Source: Capsicum annuum
Taxonomy: Eukaryota; Streptophyta; Magnoliopsida; Solanales; Solanaceae
Length of the DNA: 64,000 bases
NCBI RefSeq assembly: GCF_002878395.1
Contig: NC_061119.1
Coordinates: 17,550,983 to 17,614,982, forward strand
Direction of reading: 5' to 3'
Notes under the pieces: generated by a model
Database searches by the model: none
Told to the model about the DNA's origin: nothing
Seen by the model: only the letters and a program-made list of their open reading frames with translations
Shown here: piece by piece, positions 1-10,994 of the stretch
How the letters are laid out: each line of letters opens with the position of its first letter
Numbering within the stretch: the first letter of the stretch is position 1
Made by a program: the position numbers and the translations under genes

Positions 1-620
1 TAGAGATCATCACTAACTTGAGAATTTTTAAGCACACTAGTCACATGCTCAAGTAGTGAACTATATTTAAGAGTAAATTGATCATCATGAACCCCAAGAG
101 TACTACCAAGAGTACTTATTTCCGAGACTACACATTCTTTGCCCATAAGAGTACTGTCATCTTTCAAGAAGAGATTTCCATCTTTAGGAGGAATGTTATC
201 ACACCATAGTGGGTTAGCATATTTGCTATAGCTTTCACAGCAAACTATACCATCTTTTTCACCACTAGGTCCATTAGGAGTGTTTATATCATCTTCAAAC
301 AAGACATTAAACCTAAAGAGATCATGATCTATGTCACAGACAGATTTGGAACTAGCAAGTGCTTCACTATCTATAAGTTAACTATCAAGTACCAAAGATG
401 TTTCAATCTCCTCTCTACCTTGGTGTGGGTCGGGGCATCCCACCTCTTCCTTCAGGAAGCTCTCGTCACAAGGTGTTTGGACAGGGGTAGTTGGATTTTA
501 TGGGATAAGTTTAGGTAACAATTGACATAGCCTTTTCACGTGCTATTTCATTTCTTCAATATCGCCATTGTTGCAATCAAACGTGGCATCAATATTAGTG
601 GCAGCCAAGGTACCTAAATC
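1..620 (-). pseudogene. Decayed minus-strand reading frame, probably retroelement polyprotein N-terminus
   Basis: Read on the minus strand, one frame stays coding-like from about 620 to the left window edge, broken only by a few stop codons. The last ~125 codons (about 381 to 1) are fully open and rich in acidic and serine residues, with stretches such as KSVCDIDHDLFRFN and CESYSKYANPLWCD. Upstream in the same frame come NIDATFDCNNGDIEEMK and a proline-rich part. I recognise no catalytic motif, zinc knuckle or named domain. The LTR-like DNA with a minus-strand TATA box immediately to the right suggests this is the start of an element's gag-type frame, but that is inference from position. The frame continues beyond the window, so its length is unknown. 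Confidence 0.4.
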
Positions 621-639
621 AAAGGACAAAAACAAATAA

Positions 640-2104
640 CAAAACAAACTTGCTAGATCAAAATGCCTCACCACACTCTCACTCTAAGTTTTACCTCACA
701 CTTGGTTTCACAAGTGTTGAAAGTTGGCTTGTACTTCGTGAGTGATTGAGGGTCGAGTCTACTCTTGCCCAGAATATATTTTTGTTTGATACTCAAACGA
801 AATCTTATAGGACTTGAGTCAAGAACTAACAACGAATTCACAAAAGAGAAAAGTACACAAAGAACGTTGACACAAAAAAACGGACACAAAACTAATTTAC
901 AATCTAGTAGGAGTTTACTAGCTTGTCAATTAGTGTTCTAACCAACAAATGAAACTAAGAAACAATAAAATGAAACTAAGAATTCTAAAATTTGAGGTTA
1001 ATATGTTTCATAAGCATTTAAAATGTGATAATGTGGTAGCCACGTAATTGGTCATGGTCCCACACAATTTTGTTGTCGAATTTCAAGTCTTGGTCAATTT
1101 TTAATTTGGACTTTGGTGAAATTTGCTTAAGGAGGGAAATTCAATCAAGTCTTGGAGCCCTTTTCAATTGCAAGTTTCAAGACTTTGACTTTACTTGTAC
1201 TTCTCCTTAAAACATGGGTCCTTGAATCATGGAAAGTTGTTGGAAAGTGGTTGAGATATGATTGACTAGTTGATGAGTGATGGTAAGTCTTTCAAGACTA
1301 ATAAAGCTTCACCTTTTTCCCTTCACCTTTATAGATCTAAGGTTCACTTTATTTTAATAAGCTATGAAGGTTGTGAAGAACTTCAAGAACAAAATCAACA
1401 ATCACCAAGAACAACCAAGAACAATCTCCAAGAACACCAACAATTTCACACAGCCAACTTCCAAAATCGAAACAACACAAAAAGGTGGACAACAATATGA
1501 TAAGAACAATAACAACAAGAGACAACAACTCACAAATTGAAGATTACAAGATAGACAAATGGTTACAAGATTATAATGAACAAAGGATAGATAATTAGAC
1601 CTTGGTTGGTATAATATTAAGAACCAAAGAACATGTGATACTCTTGGACCCTTAACACTACACCCAACAGTTAACCTAACTCCTACGTTAACACAAGAGG
1701 GACTTTACCTCCTCTAAACACCAACATCTCAAGCTATGAATGCAACACTAGTGATTCCACACTAGTATCACCCTAATTTCAGGTTGCCTCCTAAAAGTAA
1801 GAGAGGACTTGTCTTTTAAAGTGTTATACAACTTACAAATATCATCAAAGTCTAATGAATGAAACCCTAAAAGTTTCTATTTATAGATATTATAAAAATA
1901 GTATGAAATATCCATAATACCCCTCAAGGGTGAGGTTCCCATCAAGTGCAAGAAGTGGGCTGATTTTGGTGTGTTTGGGCCCTCTTTTATACTTTACTTG
2001 TGCACTTTCTTGGACGGATTCATTACACACTCATTCACGTCCATCCTCGTGGTTGTACTTATATCATTTAGGGATTCAGTTAAGCTTAGAATTTGACAGG
2101 GTCT
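640..2104 (-). mobile_element. LTR-like / leader region of a minus-strand retroelement (boundaries uncertain)
   Basis: No gene is visible. On the minus strand a good TATA box (CTATAAATAG, plus-strand 1878-1887) lies upstream of the decayed frame at 1-620, in the arrangement expected for LTR promoter, leader and gag. The plus-strand sequence ending ...GAATTTGACA near 2100 reads TGTCAAATTC on the minus strand and could be the LTR start. I saw no Met-type primer binding site (GCTCTGATACCA on the plus strand), so the LTR end cannot be placed. Short open frames at 1270-1500 and 1930-2142 look fortuitous. Confidence 0.35.
1878..1887 (-). promoter_or_regulatory. TATA box of minus-strand LTR-like region
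   Basis: The minus strand reads CTATAAATAG, a canonical plant TATA box, followed by AAACTTTTAGGG. It points toward the decayed minus-strand frame at 1-620. Assigned by sequence only. Confidence 0.4.
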
Positions 2105-2960
2105 TACACATATACAACTTATACATTTTGATTCTTTTATAATTAAATTCTGCATGAATTTCATTTTGTAAGAGATTAATTAATATGATGTTGGTTATTT
2201 CATTTGTGATTTTATCATCGATCTCTTTTTTGATTCATTTATATATCTTGTAAATCTTAAATTTCTCTTTTTCTTGTAATCATGAGACTATTTCTATGCT
2301 TGCATTTGTTGCTTTTGAAGTTTATTCTGATGACGAGGTTAGTACTAAAATCTAATTTGATATTATATATGATTCATGTTTTATTATTGTTATTAGCTAA
2401 ATTCAATATAAATTTTAAATTATTCTTTTAATTATATATTCATATTAGAAACAAATTAAATCTCATTTTTTCTGTATTTGATTGGAGTTATAATCTCTAG
2501 TATCTTTATTTTGAATCAAACAAGTCCTTAGAAACTTGGATAGCATTTTAATAAATCTATCAATATTATATATATGCAGGTGACAGGGACATCGACGTTC
2601 ATCAGGGCCTTTTGCAGTGAAAACCATTTTCTCGATTGAAGTTGCATCTTAATTTCATATTTTCGGAGACTGCTTTGTTTGAGATTATTTAGATTGCTAG
2701 TTTTTATGATCAGTATTTAATTACAAGCTTTTGTTAATTTCTTAAATTTATATTACTATTTTGTTTAGCATCAAATCCATTTATTCTGTCATTCATAATA
2801 TTTTAATCGATTATGAAAGTCAAGAGGAGCCGGGAGTGGATGATGAGAGTAAATTGACCTCTTTTCATTTTTAAGCAAGTTGACTATGTGAAAGACTTAG
2901 TCAACTATTTTCAGAAAACTTAGTGAAACAAACAGAATATAAATGAGCAATAAATTTAAG
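2105..2960 (+). repeat. Dispersed repeat, copy 1 (partner at 28918-29862)
   Basis: From 'acatatacaacttatacatt' onward this stretch aligns collinearly with 28918-29862, including 'ttatatatcttg', 'catgagactatttctatg', 'gttgactatgtgaaagactt' and 'aacagaatataaat'. Copy 1 lacks roughly 85 bp present in copy 2 around 29405-29490. There is no open frame, no terminal inverted repeat and no LTR-type ending that I can recognise. The TATATATGCAG/GTGACAGGG stretch around 2570-2590 looks like a splice acceptor, so a fragment of a transcribed unit is possible but unproven. Confidence 0.7.
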
Positions 2961-3340
2961 ATTTTTGGACTCTGTTGTTAGTGGTGTTGACAAATTTTCT
3001 TTGCATTCATGAGGTCTTGGTCATGATCTTGGAGAAGGAAAGTTTTGTCCCTTGAAATCGCAAGCGAAGGACCTACATTCACAAAGGGCGAAGCAGATCT
3101 AGGTTGCATTTGTTCTTCGTGTTCGTAAATAGTTGAGTGGGTAGGGTTGGAATCGAGTCAGGTCTCGCGATTGTGATACGTCTTCCATGATTGCAAATGG
3201 TAATTATCTAGCAGAATGATAAAACTCCATCTTTGAACTGAAATTTTTATTTTTATTTTAGCAAGTTTGTAATTTTCATCAAAAAGTATTTCACATTAAC
3301 CTTGATAATCAGATCAGATTGTAGAAAAAATGTGCACAAA
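2961..3340. other. Unassigned interval
   Basis: I see no gene, repeat partner or structured element here. It lies between the dispersed repeat and the truncated left LTR of the next element. Sequence is moderately AT-rich with one G-rich patch near 3060-3170. Confidence 0.4.
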
Positions 3341-4229
3341 TTTCTCTTTATTCACCTTATCTTTTTCAATACTCATATTCACAGAAACAAACCCGTAATC
3401 ATAGACAACCCATACTAAATTCTTGGGCTAACAACCAAATGCTCTATTATAATATTAAATAATAATAACTAACCATTCTGATAAGCTACCATTAAAACAC
3501 GTATAAATGAAGCAAGTCAACCAACATTATAACGCCTCAATTTTCTAGAACCAGAACGCCACACGGTGCTCATGATTCCGAAGGACCACAAGTTAACCCT
3601 CTATTGATATCTGTACCTGAGCACTACATAATATAATATAACAAATGCAGAAAACTGGTAGAAACTTGCCCTAAGGTTCAAAACATCTAAAATGCACAAA
3701 ACTAAAAACTGAATACTAAGATATCTGTTTGAAAAGCCTCTAACTATCTGATCTGTGGAGTTGATGGGATATGTCCCCAACTACCTCCATCTACTGAAAA
3801 ATAAACTGAATCTAATATAAAACTAAAATAGGAGGCATCCTTGAATGAAGAAGATTCACTACTACGCCTATTGCTGCTGACTGAGTCTGGACTGCTATGG
3901 GTGCTTTGGATCTCGCGCTTCTGAACCTATGGTATAAGATACCATAACGCGAGAGAAAGTATGCATCAATACTTTGAATGTACTGGTTTGCTAGATAAGG
4001 TAAAGCTAAATGCAAGAATTTATGCATGAACTATACTGACTGAATAATCTAAATATGCTGAATGAGGATACATGCATGAATGCATAAATCATAACTAAAA
4101 TCATGACAACATTGAATACTAACTTCTGAAAACCTGAGTTTAATATTACTAACATCTGAATTCACTAGCACTGGGAGACTAAACATCTGAGTCTTACTAA
4201 TAACTGAGTTCTGTGCTTGCTACTATTGA

Positions 4230-4500
4230 CTGACTAAATCTGAGATCAAATCTCTATAACGGATGATCTCTGAATCTACTAATAATAAAAAGGACTGATT
4301 GCATCTGAGATCAGACCTATCTAGCAAAAGAACTCTGAATCTTTTAATAATAAAAATGATGGACTGAGTTTGAGATCAGGCCTATCTAATGGATGATCTC
4401 TGGATCTTCTGATACTGATAATAATAATAATAATAATAATAATTGACTTAGTTTGAGATCAAGCCTATCTAGTGGGTGATCTCTAAATCTGTGAAACTAT
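4230..4500. repeat. Degenerate ~60-bp tandem units inside the solo LTR
   Basis: At least four successive units share 'tgagatca.a.ctatcta' followed by 'gatctctgaatct' and an ATAATAAT stretch (starting near 4239, 4307, 4371 and 4451). Spacing is about 60-80 bp and varies because of the AAT microsatellite. Confidence 0.6.
4420..4442. repeat. (AAT)n microsatellite
   Basis: About eight uninterrupted ATA/AAT triplets within the solo LTR. Confidence 0.9.
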
Positions 4501-6047
4501 CTAAGTTCCTTACTGAGCTGTGTGACCGTATCTGATGATCCTAAATCAAAAGAACTATCTGAGATCTTGACTGAGATTGAATTTGAAGCTGAAACTGTAA
4601 CTGTGGGAGTTCTCACTTAACTGACATGCCCCGAATCTGATCTGGTGGGGTCCAACCTGTAACCCCAACTGGAAGGGTATCAATACTGTGCCAAGGGTAA
4701 GGACCTCTTCTATGTTCAAGCCTCTCTAACGGGTGACCCTAAACAGGAAGTCAAGCCTAAGGTAGTATGATAGTCAAGCCTTAATCTAATGGGTAAATCC
4801 TGGTCCTGTGCTGGCTACGCAATTTTGGAGTTCAGGGATTGCTGCTAACAACTCTACATCTCTAACGAGAAGCCATCATCCCTATACTCACTCGGTGCTA
4901 GTTACTACTCCCAACTGAAGGACTCTGAACTAATTCTTAACTGAACTTAGACTGAGCTGAATCTGCTATTGATTATACTAAGTAACTGAGTTAAGCTGAG
5001 TTCACTTGATTCTGAAGAATGATGGAATACTACTAAATGCTATTTTTTGTTTGAATACCACTGAGTTTCGTAACTTAATGAGCTTTACTGAAATCTGTAC
5101 TGATTACTGAATACTACTGAGGTCTGAACTAGATACTGAGCTTGATTAGATTGAATACTGGGATTACTGAGTTTTTGTAACTTCTGCCACTAACTGAGAT
5201 ATACTAATCATAACACAGCTGAGATTATCTTGAGACTGACTCTGCTCTAGACAGACAGCTGAGTTTTTGGGTATAAATAGCCCCAGGACTCGATAACATA
5301 AATAAATAAGACATGACAACTCTTGCATAATAATATAACAATAGACTATCATTCGCAATATAACTAATGAAGCATCATTGCAAGCACTTGGAGAATCTTA
5401 AACATGTAATTGTATAGGGATGCATGTTGTTGTCTCGTAACTCATTCAATAAGGAATTAACATGAATAGGACTGCATGTATCATATCATAATTCACTCGT
5501 CTAGTCATTACAACAAACACTTGACATGTATTGACTTACACAAAATTGGGGATTCCTTGTCTACATGCTATAATGACTCTATTTTCTTCACATAAGCAAT
5601 TTATCAAACATGTGGAAGGCATACTTTGATCATACAACATTCAATACACATATTTAACATGATTATATAATTCAACATGCTTCTTGAAGGGACTTTATCA
5701 TGAACATCACATAACCAACATATACTAAGGTCCATACTTGCATCTTTATGATCACAACATTAATTAAAATTTAATATTAACATGGGCTTCATCTTCAAAC
5801 CACATAAATCATAAAAAATTCATAAATATAAACTCTTGAATTTAAAAAGGGATTCTTGGACTTCTTGGGTGGAAGGAACCCAAGAATAAATATCCAACAT
5901 ACCTTGCTATATGATTCTTAAAAAATTAACGGTGGAATTTCCTTGATTTTAAACCTTCAATAGAAACTCTTATTCTTGTTCTTGAGAAAAATTGAGTGAA
6001 AACCTTATATTTTGGATGAAAATATGATGAATCTCGCGTTAAAGAAG

Positions 6048-6056
6048 CTTATATAG
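6048..6056 (-). promoter_or_regulatory. TATA box of the solo LTR
   Basis: The minus strand reads CCCCTATATAAG, a strong TATA box about 440 bp from the LTR start (minus-strand TGTAACACCCCG at 6494). It supports minus-strand orientation. Confidence 0.5.
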
Positions 6057-6726
6057 GGGTGGGATTTGACCAAATTGTCCTTGGAAACATGGAAGTGAAT
6101 GCTGAAAAATTGGGCACAAGGGCTATGGAAAAGCGCCCCCTTTCCCAAAGCCTTTTGTAGGCTGGCGGCACCTTGCTACTGAGGGAGGGAGCCAAGGCTC
6201 TAAGCTGGGTGGCCCCTCTGTAGCCTTTAGCTATTGTTTTGCCAACCAAAACATGACCTTAGGCTCGTCTAAATATTTCGAAACTCACTCGGGATGTACT
6301 CTTGACTTGACCCATCGCAACGCAACAAGAAAATCAAGAAACAGAGGTCGGGAAGGTCACAAAATAATTCTTTAAAGTTTTAAAGGCTTATGGAATGGAA
6401 AACTTTCAACACTTAGCCAAATTTTCTAAAGGTTAATCCTTTCTTGGCATGCTTTAGAAGCTCTAAGGACTCGGAAATTTTACGGGGTGTTACAAAAATA
6501 TAAGTAAGTACAAGTTTTACTTTTTCAAATACATATCACACAATCAAATACCCAATAAATTAACAATACAACACTAATAGATCAAACAGTGTTCACAAGC
6601 AAGCCACATAACCATCAAGAGTAACAACCATACTGTAAACATCCACACACTCAACACAAATATGTACACACATGCAATGGACTTATATTTTTCCAAAAAG
6701 TCATAACCTGCCGAAAACAATCTATG

Positions 6727-7245
6727 TTCATGTACCGTACCAGTATGGTACCCGATCCAACATATACACATCTGTACCAGCGTGGTACCCGATCCAACAT
6801 ATACATATCCGTACCAATGTGGTACCCGATCCAACATATACATATCCATACCGGTGTGGTATCCGATCCAACATATACATATCAGTACCGGCGTAGTACC
6901 CAATCCAATATATACATATCTATACTAGCGAGGTACCCGATCAGATATATATGTATCCGTACCGGTGTGGTATCCGATCCACATAAAAATATCAATATCG
7001 GCGTGGTACCCGATCCAATATATACATATCCATACCCGCGTGGTACCCGATCCAACATATACATATCCGTACCGACGTGGTACCCAATCCAACATATACA
7101 TATCCGTACCGGTGTGGTACCCGATCCACATATACATATCCATACCTGTGTGGTACCCGATCTAACATACACATATCCATACTGGCGTGGTACCCGATCC
7201 AACATATATATGTCCGTACCGACGTTGTACCCGATCCACCATAAA
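6727..7245. repeat. 37-bp tandem array (about 14 units) in the left LTR
   Basis: The unit is GTACCGGCGTGGTACCCGAT plus CCAACATATACATATCC, 37 bp, with a few 34-36 bp variants that lack part of CCAACA. Each unit carries GGTACC, so the array is a ladder of short palindromes. About 14 units are present. The homologous array in the right LTR (12062-12645) has about 16. Since 37 is not a multiple of three and the unit lacks stop codons in most frames, the array produces long accidental open frames on both strands. No spacer-repeat structure exists, so this is not a CRISPR. Confidence 0.9.
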
Positions 7246-8262
7246 CAAATATTATCCATATCAAATTTACACAACCTCACAGCATACAACAACGTACCAA
7301 GTTTACAAGTGCACTTAAAGTCATAAGACAATTCTACCAAGTAAATTTTCAACAATTATTTATACACACATCAACAATCCAAGCATCAACAATTTCAAGA
7401 ATGTACGAATACCAAGCAACAAGTATTCATAGCGTTAATTTAAGGACTTATTATTATCAAACAAGCCACTCATAGGCACAATTCAATAAATCATCATTAT
7501 CACCAATTTAGTCTCTCATGGGAATCTAATAGATATAGTATTTTTATCAATATCAAAACAAGAATATCATAAAATAAATCACAATTTTATTGTTACACAT
7601 ACAAATCACTATTGGAGCCTTAATTACTCATTAATTATTAAAAATATCATCATCTTCTTAAATACCGTAGCTTGGGTGCTAACATCACCACCTATAACTA
7701 GCATATTCGCGCATATCATTATCCTCTACCTCTTTCCACACAATACAATCATCATAGTACTTCAATTCATCTATCCTTAGATATTACTGTGCTCATCAGT
7801 ACTTAATCCAAGCATGGTCTCCTCACTATATTATTGTCCAACACATACAATTAAATATCATTATAACTCAACTTGGTTCATCACTAGAACAACTAAGAAC
7901 TATCATGTCCACATCTTTTATTTACAACAATCTCATTGCAACACATAGCACATAATATCACAAGTATCACATAATTTATCAATAATATAGTTTTGGGGTT
8001 TAAAGTTAAATACTCATGTCTTTATCCACCTCAACTCCATGCCCGCATACGTAGACATGATTTTTCCCATCAATTCTAAATCATGAAAATATAAAATAAC
8101 ATAATCTTTTACTCATTAAGCAAGCTGCAACAAGGATGCTCTTTCCTTTCTTTCATGCCTTGGAACAATCAATCATCTAAAAATCAAGCAATTATAAGAG
8201 TAATTAAATATTTACTCTTCAAACAAATATCTTGAGGATTCAAACCCACTAATTCTACCCTT
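7246..8262. repeat. Left LTR distal part, non-coding
   Basis: Collinear with 12646-13693 ('aagtcataagacaattct', 'caacaatccaagcatcaa', 'tatagttttggggtttaaag'). No open frame or other structure. Match stops abruptly after 'caaacccactaatt'. The right copy carries an extra ~45 bp near 13527-13570 that this copy lacks. Confidence 0.75.
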
Positions 8263-9302
8263 AATTCAAGGTCTATATTATTTCTTAATGTCAATTAGCC
8301 ATTAATTAGATCTTTCAAGCTTAACTCATCTCCATTAATGGAGTTTTTATGCTAGAGGTCTCATCTTTATGGAATTCAAGGTTCCTTACTATCCAAATTC
8401 ATAATAGATTTTACGAAATTAATGTTAGGAATCTTTAATTTATACCTTAGAATCAGCTCTATGTCATATTAAAACCACCCATGAGTTTTTCCCCAAAAAA
8501 TTCCACTATTAAAGGTCTTTCTAAGGATTGTAAGATGTTAAAGGATTAAAAAACAAAGAAAATAATCAAAAAAGCTTACCTCAATGAAGGAATTTTACCT
8601 TGAGAGTTGAGAAATTACCTCTTAGGGTTGGGGAATGAAATTTGGGGTTTTTAGGCCTCAAAAACGGCTAAATTTGATTTAAATACAATCAGAATTTTTG
8701 CTACAGCAAAATCCTATTTCAGCCTGGACAATGATCAGTAAAACAGTCATAACGTTTTACTCTAAATTCAGATTAAGGAAAGGTTTGTTGCATTGGAAAG
8801 AGGACTCAGAGATATTTAATTTGATAGGTAATAGGAAACCTAAATCCTTATATTCTATGAGATATGATCGTTTGATTTGGCCTTAATAGAAATCCATATC
8901 AAAACTGTATCGGAAAGAGAGTATTAAACTTAACTTTGTGTTAGAAATATTGTATGACCTTAATTAATAGCTAAAGAAATTTCAAATGAAGTTATTGATA
9001 TTAGAACTCATGAATAATTAAATTCATCGGCTTGAGTCTATCTAGACACATCCAAAGGCTAAATCTTCGTCGAAAAGTTCAAGGTGACATAATAAATAAA
9101 ATATTGGCTAATTTGGACCCAACACAAGCTCTCTCTAAGACACCTGACTCGATTTCTAGCAAAGACCTTCCTATGGAGAATCTACATCTTAATCATATGC
9201 AAGTCACCACACCATTTACAAGTAACATAACCTAGACACTCGCAAGCACTCAATCAAGACTACTAAATTTATTTTGTAAAGCTAGCTTCAACATCTCACA
9301 AC

Positions 9303-10980
9303 CACTATCCCCTTTTCCTCAAGATCACTCACCGTTTCAAGTTTAGTGTTTACTACTATATATAGGTGACAACACAAGCTCTCACTCATTACATAGACTT
9401 ACAACTATTAGTCAAAGATCCCAAAGAATTATAGCCTACAACACATTCTTCTCCACAACATTGTTAATATTCATCTAATCATCATACCTTAATCCCTCAA
9501 TAAGAAATATCCACCAAGTATAGCCCAAGGAAATATCAATCATGCCATAAATAATTCACTTATTCTCCCATTTAGGATCATTTTATGAATGTAACTAAGC
9601 CATTTTATTTTGCATTGCCAATATCATGGAAATTAGCATCTTCTAAAAGTGTCATTTATTAGCTAACTCCGTGGGACATGTAAATGCATAATTCAACTAC
9701 AAGCTCAAGTCAATAATAATTTATCTTCTCAAGATTTTCCCTAATGCATAAATCCACAACTACAACTTATGTCCAGACAATCACTAACTCAATATTTTTC
9801 ACGCATCAAACACTTCATTGTCAAGCCAAAACATCCCAATATCACTAATACCATTTTAAGATATACAAAGTCATTCTTATTTTTATCTAACAATATTTTT
9901 ATTACAGGCTTTACTTAACTCATAAATACCTCAAGAGTGATTCCCACACCTCTAATACATAAACAAGGCAAAACAAAATAAGTCGATTATAGGTCATTAA
10001 TAGTCTCATCACTTATATCACATTCCAGACAAGTTATCGAATCGATCAAATTCTATAGGTATCAACAACCTCTATTAATTGTTGTCACTTTTATTTAAAA
10101 CTCATTATTTTACCAAACATTAAAAATCTGTTCACATAAGGACCTTAAAAATAATATCACTTAGCTAGTCCTCACAAGGAACCTATTATAATTTCAATAA
10201 TAGAAATACACAAAAATTCTAAATATAGTCTCAATGATCGGACCACATAAGAATCCCCACATAATATCAAATAATTGAACCACACAAGGATCCATCCACA
10301 ACATCATTAACAAAAACCTCTCATTACAGAAAACACATATCACCTCAGTATTTTATTCATGTAACTTTTTCACCATCTTTTCTTGACATCATGTTCTCAT
10401 ATCATCCTATCAATTCTCATACTATCAATTTCATCAGTATGATAGTACAAAAAAATAAGTAAGCACCATAGAATTGCTAGTTTCACAATAACAAGAAATC
10501 AAATAATTCCATCACAATTATCAACAAAAATAACTTAGTCAATTTTCATCACTTAAAATCAAACAAAAATAATTCACAACAATGACAAAAATCTAGCAAC
10601 ACAAGTTTAGCCAAATATCAAACACAAGTAACCTATAAGTTCACTACTTTCGCAAATCTTTACCTATTAATAATAACTTTTAGCCTTATTAACAAATACC
10701 AATTGAAATCTTCCAAATTTCTATTTAAAATTACAAAGATACCAATTGAAATCAACTACATTCCAATTGAGCTCTATTAAGATACCAATTAGAATTGTCT
10801 AGATTCCAATTGGATCCAACCTAATAGTCCAAGATTAGGACGGCACGATGGAGAGAAAGAAAGGAAAACAACTTCTACATGCCTCATAGCTTTCTGGAGA
10901 TTGGGTGTGGGGCCATACACACCAATCTACGGAACTCTACTTAATATTGCTCTTGTACCTGTGGGACCGGTGAACCTAAT
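9303..10980 (-). other. Interior of the non-coding LTR element
   Basis: No gag, protease, RT or integrase motif on either strand. AT-rich and full of stops. Near the primer site (10700-10980) the minus strand reads as a typical retroelement leader, with GGTTCACCGGTCCCACAGGT just after the primer site. A cluster of ATACCAATTGAAAT / ATTCCAATTG motifs sits at about 10698-10815. Confidence 0.55.
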
Positions 10981-10992
10981 GCTCTGATACCA
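10981..10992 (-). other. Primer binding site, initiator tRNA-Met type
   Basis: The minus strand reads TGGTATCAGAGC, 2 bp from the LTR terminus at 10995. This is the usual plant LTR-retrotransposon primer site and fixes the element's orientation. Confidence 0.85.
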
Positions 10993-10994
10993 AC

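Larger units (their letters stand above)
3528..6494 (-). mobile_element. Solo LTR, 2,967 bp, inserted in an older LTR
   Basis: Begins TATAACGCCTC (a mutated TG start) and ends CGGGGTGTTACA. Flanking 5-bp target duplications are AACAT (3523-3527) and AAAAT (6495-6499), one mismatch. The uninterrupted sister LTR reads ...CCAACATATAAGTAAG near 11822-11836, which is the empty target site, so both ends are fixed to the base. It aligns along its length with the solo LTR at 20669-23094 (shared CATAAGGTTCAAAACATCTAAAA-type stretches, repeated CTGAGATC/ACTGA-rich middle). There is no internal region, primer site or second LTR, as expected after LTR-LTR recombination. The middle is a degenerate array of 'ctgagatcaggcctatctaa.ggatgatctctgaatct' units (about 4230-4500). 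On the minus strand a TATA box (CCCCTATATAAG) lies at 6048-6056. Confidence 0.9.
3341..9302 (-). repeat. Left LTR (3' LTR on minus strand), truncated and interrupted
   Basis: 3341-3527 matches 11641-11826 and 6495-8262 matches 11827-13693, with the solo LTR sitting at the break. The remainder (about 8263-9300) has no partner because the right LTR is cut there, but it resembles the U3 part of the other long LTR in the window ('cataacgttttactc', 'gatagg' and 'ggaaag' stretches). The inner boundary is uncertain. A candidate is ...CTCACAACCA at about 9302, followed by the pyrimidine run CTATCCCCTTTTCCTC, which would be the polypurine tract on the minus strand. Confidence 0.6.

Noticed and set aside
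6727..7245. Possible CRISPR-like array (37-bp repeat)
   Set aside because: Repeats are contiguous with no unique spacers, and the DNA is plant nuclear.
6574..7355. Long open frames up to 200 residues on both strands with Tyr/Pro/Ile-rich repeats
   Set aside because: They are created by the 37-bp tandem array, exist in several frames and both strands at once, and lie inside an LTR.
10981..10992. tRNA gene because of the Met-tRNA complement
   Set aside because: Only 12 bp match and they sit next to an LTR end; it is a primer site.
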